Shown: positions 60,761-64,000 of the stretch, one piece after another | How the letters are laid out: the number at the start of each line of letters is the position of its first letter | Position numbering within the stretch: position 1 is the first letter of the stretch | Assembly: GCF_947496515.1 (NCBI RefSeq) | Contig: NZ_CANMDB010000017.1 | Span: 1-64,000 of the forward strand | Length of the DNA: 64,000 nucleotides | DNA from: an uncultured Roseobacter sp. | GTDB taxonomy: Bacteria; Pseudomonadota; Alphaproteobacteria; Rhodobacterales; Rhodobacteraceae | Direction: 5' to 3' | Program-made: the position numbers and the translations under genes | Notes under the pieces: model-generated | What the model saw: only the letters and a program-made list of their open reading frames with translations | Told to the model about the DNA's origin: nothing | Database searches by the model: none

Positions 60761-62206
60761 ATGAGCCTGCGCGTCGCCATCCGCGACCGGTTGCTCAGCC
60801 GACCGGCGGTGCTGGTGGCCCATGCGGTCGGGCTGGTGGTCCTGTCGCGACTGCTGACCCCCACGGATTTCGGTCTTTTTGCGCTCGCTGCCGTGGGCTA
60901 CTGGATCGCGGTCGCCCTCGCCGATCTCGGGCTCAAGTCGCTGCTGCTCAAGGAGACGCATCTCGACCCGCGCCGCCACGGCGAGGCGGTGGGCCTCGCG
61001 CTGGTCTCTGCCGTGGTCGTCAGCGGCGCCTTTGCTGCCATCGCCTTTGTGTTGCCCGACAGCGTCGCGCCACCGGCCATGGATCTGGCGCTCTGGGTTC
61101 TGGCCGCGTCGATCCTGATGGGGCCGCTCGATCTGCTGTTCAACATCCCGCTGATGCAAAGCATGCGGTTCGGCCTGATTTCCGTGGTGAATGTCATCGG
61201 TGCCTGGACCCGCTGCGGAGTGTCTATTCTGGCCGCGCTCTACGATGCCGGTCCCGCAGCGCTTGCCGCGGGTCTTCTGGCAGAACAGATCGTGTCCTTC
61301 GGGCTCTTTGCCGCCGCGCGCAGGCAAGAGAGGATCCCGGCGCCGCGGCTGACAGGCTGGTCCACCCTCATCGCCGACGGGGGCCGGTTGAGCGCGACCC
61401 AGGTGGTGCGTTATCTCGGTGATCTCAGCATGATGAGCGCGATTTCCGCCTTCCTCGGCGTGGCCACCCTGGGCATCTACAACCGCGCGAACCAGGTGGT
61501 GAAACTCTTTGACAGCGTCTTTCTGGCGAGCCTCAGTCCGGTGGTCCTGCCCGCCTTCGCCCAGGCGGTGGACAAGGGCCATGCCCCCGCCGCGATCTAT
61601 CTCAAGAAGGTGGAGCTGCTCTCGGCGCTGATCTGGCCTGCGTTTGCGACCATCGCGCTGATGGCGGACCCCTTGTGTCGGGTGGTGCTGGGGCCGGGCT
61701 GGCCGACCGCTCCCGTCATCGTGCAACTGCTCGCGCTGATGGGTATTACCAAGCCGCTCACCAACATGAGCCAGTCGCTTTTCGTGGCGCTCGGCGAGCT
61801 GCGGCTGGGCGCGCGGCTCGACGTCCAGCACCATATCATCCGCGGGGCGCTGGCCAGTCTCGGCGCGCTGATCTCGCTGGAGGCGGTGTGCCTGGGGCTC
61901 TTTATCGCTCAGGTGATCAACGGCGCCCGGCAGACCCGCGCCTTTGGCCGCTCCACCGATTATGCCTACGGTGACATGCGCAGCCTGCTGATGAAATCAG
62001 CGCTGCTGACCGTCTTCACCGTGGGCCCCGCGGCACTGGCCTTATACGCCCTGCAGAGCACTCACGCGCTGCTGGAACTCGCCGTCGGCGGTGCTGCCGC
62101 GATGGCGGGCTTTGTGATTGCCGCCACGCTGATGCAGCACACGCTGTTCTTTGAGGCGCGCAAGGCATTCCGCGCGATCCCTTGGGAGCGCCTGCGCCGG
62201 GGGTGA
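60761..62206 (+). CDS. Polysaccharide flippase (oligosaccharide translocase, Wzx/MATE-like)
   Basis: A 481-residue membrane protein with about twelve to fourteen hydrophobic segments and the early motif VVLSRLLTPTDFGLFALA, typical of the Polysacc_synt family. Such proteins move lipid-linked oligosaccharides across the inner membrane. The middle holds YLGDLSMMSAISAFLGVATLGIYNRA, also characteristic. The start at 60761 (MSLRVAIRDRLLSRP) is preferred to ATG 60722, whose extra residues are arginine-rich and unlike the family; neither has a strong ribosome-binding site. Confidence 0.9.
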   Translation: MSLRVAIRDRLLSRPAVLVAHAVGLVVLSRLLTPTDFGLFALAAVGYWIAVALADLGLKSLLLKETHLDPRRHGEAVGLALVSAVVVSGAFAAIAFVLPDSVAPPAMDLALWVLAASILMGPLDLLFNIPLMQSMRFGLISVVNVIGAWTRCGVSILAALYDAGPAALAAGLLAEQIVSFGLFAAARRQERIPAPRLTGWSTLIADGGRLSATQVVRYLGDLSMMSAISAFLGVATLGIYNRANQVVKLFDSVFLASLSPVVLPAFAQAVDKGHAPAAIYLKKVELLSALIWPAFATIALMADPLCRVVLGPGWPTAPVIVQLLALMGITKPLTNMSQSLFVALGELRLGARLDVQHHIIRGALASLGALISLEAVCLGLFIAQVINGARQTRAFGRSTDYAYGDMRSLLMKSALLTVFTVGPAALALYALQSTHALLELAVGGAAAMAGFVIAATLMQHTLFFEARKAFRAIPWERLRRG

Positions 62207-62412
62207 GTGTCCTGAAGCATCCAATCTTCAACTTGCGACACTCTGCTTCGCTCAGAGCACCTGCGCAACAGGCACTGTTGCACAGCACCTTCCGCCCCCG
62301 TAAAACCGGAGGTTTGCCTTTGGCAAAACGGGCGCGCGATTGCGCCACCCTTTGGGGCGGCGCTTTAGCATGAATGTTGGGTGTCTCAGGTTGAATGTGG
62401 CGTGCTTTAGGA
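62205..62412. repeat. Hairpin-rich inverted-repeat element
   Basis: Two 34-base arms, 62210-62243 and 62379-62412, are imperfect inverted copies (25 of 34 positions match by my count). Between and within them are several small hairpins: GAGTGTC/GACACTC (62205-62243), GCAACAG/CTGTTGC (62265-62281), AAACC/GGTTT (62303-62315), TTTGCC/GGCAAA (62313-62327) and GGCGC/GCGCC (62331-62346). The right arm covers the stop codon of the convergent glycosyltransferase. It looks like a mobile-repeat type element (MITE or REP-like) or a structured RNA. Confidence 0.65.
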
Positions 62413-63408
62413 CCGAAGCCGCCGACGCGCGGCGCTCAGCCCGTGCCACAGTGTCCGCGGCAGGATCGACTTGGCCATGGCAAAAAGCGCGCTGGAGCCC
62501 AGCGTCCCCGGCAGTGCCAGCCGCGGGGCATAAACCAGCGCCCGCAGCCAGTGACCGAACGCCGTGCCCAGGTCTCCCTGCCGCGCCGCCAGCAGCGCCC
62601 AATAGGCGCGCACCAGACCGAAGTGGTGACGCCGCGCCCGGCGCCCCATCGCCTGCAACAGCGGCTGGTGATTGCGCAGAAACCGCGCGTGCCCGTCCTG
62701 CATCCGGCGCACGTCAGAGGTGATCTGCGCCGATCTCATCCGGTAATCCACCAGCGCCGCGGGACATTGCACCAGCGACGACTGCCGGGTCCAGAGGATG
62801 CGCAGCCAGCAATCCACGTCATTGTTGGACTTGAGGTCCGCGTCAAAGCCGCCTCCGGCTACCAGCGCCGCCCGCCGCACCAGAACGCCCGTCGCACTCT
62901 GGGCGGGCATCTCGATCAGCGTCTCCACAGCGTCGAACCGGCGGGGCGGCATGGTCTCCCCCCCCGGGGGCTGCGCCTTTTGCACCGGCTCCCCCAGATA
63001 GTTGACCTCGACACCGGCCTCATCAATGCGCCGGTAACGGGGGCAGGCGATGTCACTGTCGGCAAAAGCATCGAGCGCGCCAACCAGGTGACCAAGTGTT
63101 TCCGGCGACCAGCGATCATCGGCGTCGATAAAGCCCACCAACGCGCCCCGCGCCTCGGCCACACCGCGGTTGCGTGCCGCCGCGGCCCCGGCATTGTCCT
63201 GATAGACCAGCCCGAGCGGGGCATCCTCCCGCGGCCACGCCGCCTGTGCCCGGCGCAGGATCTCCGCCGTCGCATCGGTGGATCCGTCATCCACCACGAT
63301 CATCTCAAAGCCGCCCGCCGTCTGCGCCGCGATGGAGGCGATGGCCTCGCCCGCGAAGGCTGCCACATTGTGCGCGGGCATGATGATGGAGACATGGGGA
63401 TCCGACAT
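62407..63408 (-). CDS. Family 2 glycosyltransferase
   Basis: A 333-residue GT-A enzyme beginning SIIMPAHNVAAFAGEAIASI, with MIVVDDGSTDATAEIL, AAAARNRGVAEARGALVGFIDADDRW (DADD metal site near residue 95) and NNDVDCWLRI near residue 190 in place of the common GxEDxxLxxR block. The C-terminus is basic. Its last codons and stop lie in the right arm of the hairpin-rich repeat, so that element may have reshaped the gene end. Part of the surface polysaccharide locus. Confidence 0.92.
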   Translation of the reverse strand: MSDPHVSIIMPAHNVAAFAGEAIASIAAQTAGGFEMIVVDDGSTDATAEILRRAQAAWPREDAPLGLVYQDNAGAAAARNRGVAEARGALVGFIDADDRWSPETLGHLVGALDAFADSDIACPRYRRIDEAGVEVNYLGEPVQKAQPPGGETMPPRRFDAVETLIEMPAQSATGVLVRRAALVAGGGFDADLKSNNDVDCWLRILWTRQSSLVQCPAALVDYRMRSAQITSDVRRMQDGHARFLRNHQPLLQAMGRRARRHHFGLVRAYWALLAARQGDLGTAFGHWLRALVYAPRLALPGTLGSSALFAMAKSILPRTLWHGLSAARRRLRS

Positions 63409-63623
63409 GTCAGATCACGGGTGCCGCGGACGCGCGCGGCCCTTTGTGCGGTGCGCAGATACCAATCAAACGTCTCATCGCATCGGGATCCTTCGGAACA
63501 GATCAGATTCTGATCTCTGGTGACGGGAAATCGCGCCGTTGCGCTCTCAACGGACCACATCTGCTAGCATATCCCGTCCCGGGCTCTATAGTCAAAACCG
63601 GGTGTGTCAACGGGGTGGTGTGT

Positions 63624-64000
63624 GTGAATATTCTTGCCGATGTGCCGAAAGGGGCGGCATTGCCGCGCGTGCAGTTGCTCGCCGATGCGTTTCCCGTGGT
63701 CAGCCAGACCTTTGTGGTGGAACTGGCCGCAGCACTCCGCACGGCGGGGGTGCCTTTGCACCTGCTCGCCACCGGATCCGATGGTGCGGATCCCAGCCTG
63801 CTGCACGGTCACCCGGCGGGCGAGGATCTGGCGCGGCGCATGGTGGAACCCGCGGGCGGCGTCGGACAGATCGCCCGGTTTCTCGCGCGCCAGACCCTGC
63901 AGGGGCGCCCGCCGCTGCGGCTCATGGCCCGCGCGGTGCGACACCCGCACCACGCCCGCAACCTGCTGGGCCGGGCCGCGGCCTTTGCGCAGGCCGAGCC
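63624..64000 (+). CDS. Glycosyltransferase N-terminal fragment (GT4-like, cut by window edge)
   Basis: An open frame of 125 codons continues without a stop to the right edge. It begins with GTG at 63624, 8 bases after GGGG, and reads VQLLADAFPVVSQTFVVELA then AALRTAGVPLHLLATGS. The FPVVSQTFV..E...L pattern is the N-terminal hallmark of GT4 enzymes such as colanic-acid-type mannosyl- or galactosyltransferases (FPxxSETFIxxxxxxL). It is divergent from the GT2 gene with about 215 bases between. Being truncated, its specificity cannot be read. Confidence 0.75.
   Translation, partial: MNILADVPKGAALPRVQLLADAFPVVSQTFVVELAAALRTAGVPLHLLATGSDGADPSLLHGHPAGEDLARRMVEPAGGVGQIARFLARQTLQGRPPLRLMARAVRHPHHARNLLGRAAAFAQAE

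Noticed and set aside
60327-60764. Frame starting MTFGAKPAVTGW upstream of the flippase
   Set aside because: Only the first ~40 residues look protein-like; the remainder is arginine/proline noise.

Overview
The window is a GC-rich, gene-dense piece of alphaproteobacterial chromosome. It looks like the Roseobacter group of the Rhodobacteraceae. The reasons are the lgt / NDUFAF7-like methyltransferase / pgeF operon next to a UbiK-type gene, the trxB-lrp divergent pair, abundant TRAP and ABC importers, a DUF2793 protein, and a sulfate adenylyltransferase start resembling the fused roseobacter enzyme. No rRNA, tRNA or CRISPR was recognised. No replication or partition gene is present.

Left third (1-23 kb): a partial sulfate adenylyltransferase, a cytochrome P450, trxB and lrp, then the lgt-methyltransferase-pgeF operon. 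A translationally coupled run follows (YbjN-like, proC, CsaA-like tRNA-binding protein, 2-hydroxyacid dehydrogenase), then tdk. Next comes a probable aromatic or branched-acid module: a Rieske oxygenase, a Liv-type importer with LivH and LivM fused, and a gamma-glutamyltransferase-family enzyme. A DUF2793/C1q-like protein stands opposite a coupled FecR-domain / CHASE2-adenylate cyclase pair.

Middle (22-38 kb): a TRAP transporter operon ending in its IclR regulator is divergent from a GMC flavoenzyme. A small conserved-looking protein and three coupled Gfo/Idh/MocA oxidoreductases follow; the substrate is unknown. A 1.75 kb decayed stretch holds an IS3-family transposase relic. After it come a DUF6502/DUF5666 pair, divergent from a fasciclin lipoprotein and a large fasciclin-RTX secreted protein, and a PepSY membrane protein.

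Right part (40-64 kb): a complete-looking inositol module. It has a sugar ABC importer, a LacI repressor, two additional Gfo/Idh/MocA dehydrogenases flanking an IolE-like protein on one strand, and iolD-iolC-iolB-class II aldolase-iolG on the other. Two copies of the same 18-bp palindrome lie in its two divergent promoter regions, which argues for one LacI regulon. A methylmalonate-semialdehyde dehydrogenase (iolA) is not in the window. Beyond this are a GGDEF-EAL protein, a beta-helix RTX exoprotein and the beginning of a surface polysaccharide locus (two GT2 enzymes, a flippase, and a truncated GT4-like gene at the edge). A 200-bp hairpin-rich inverted-repeat element lies inside that locus. 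Gene starts were chosen from ribosome-binding sites and family alignment from memory; no database search was possible.
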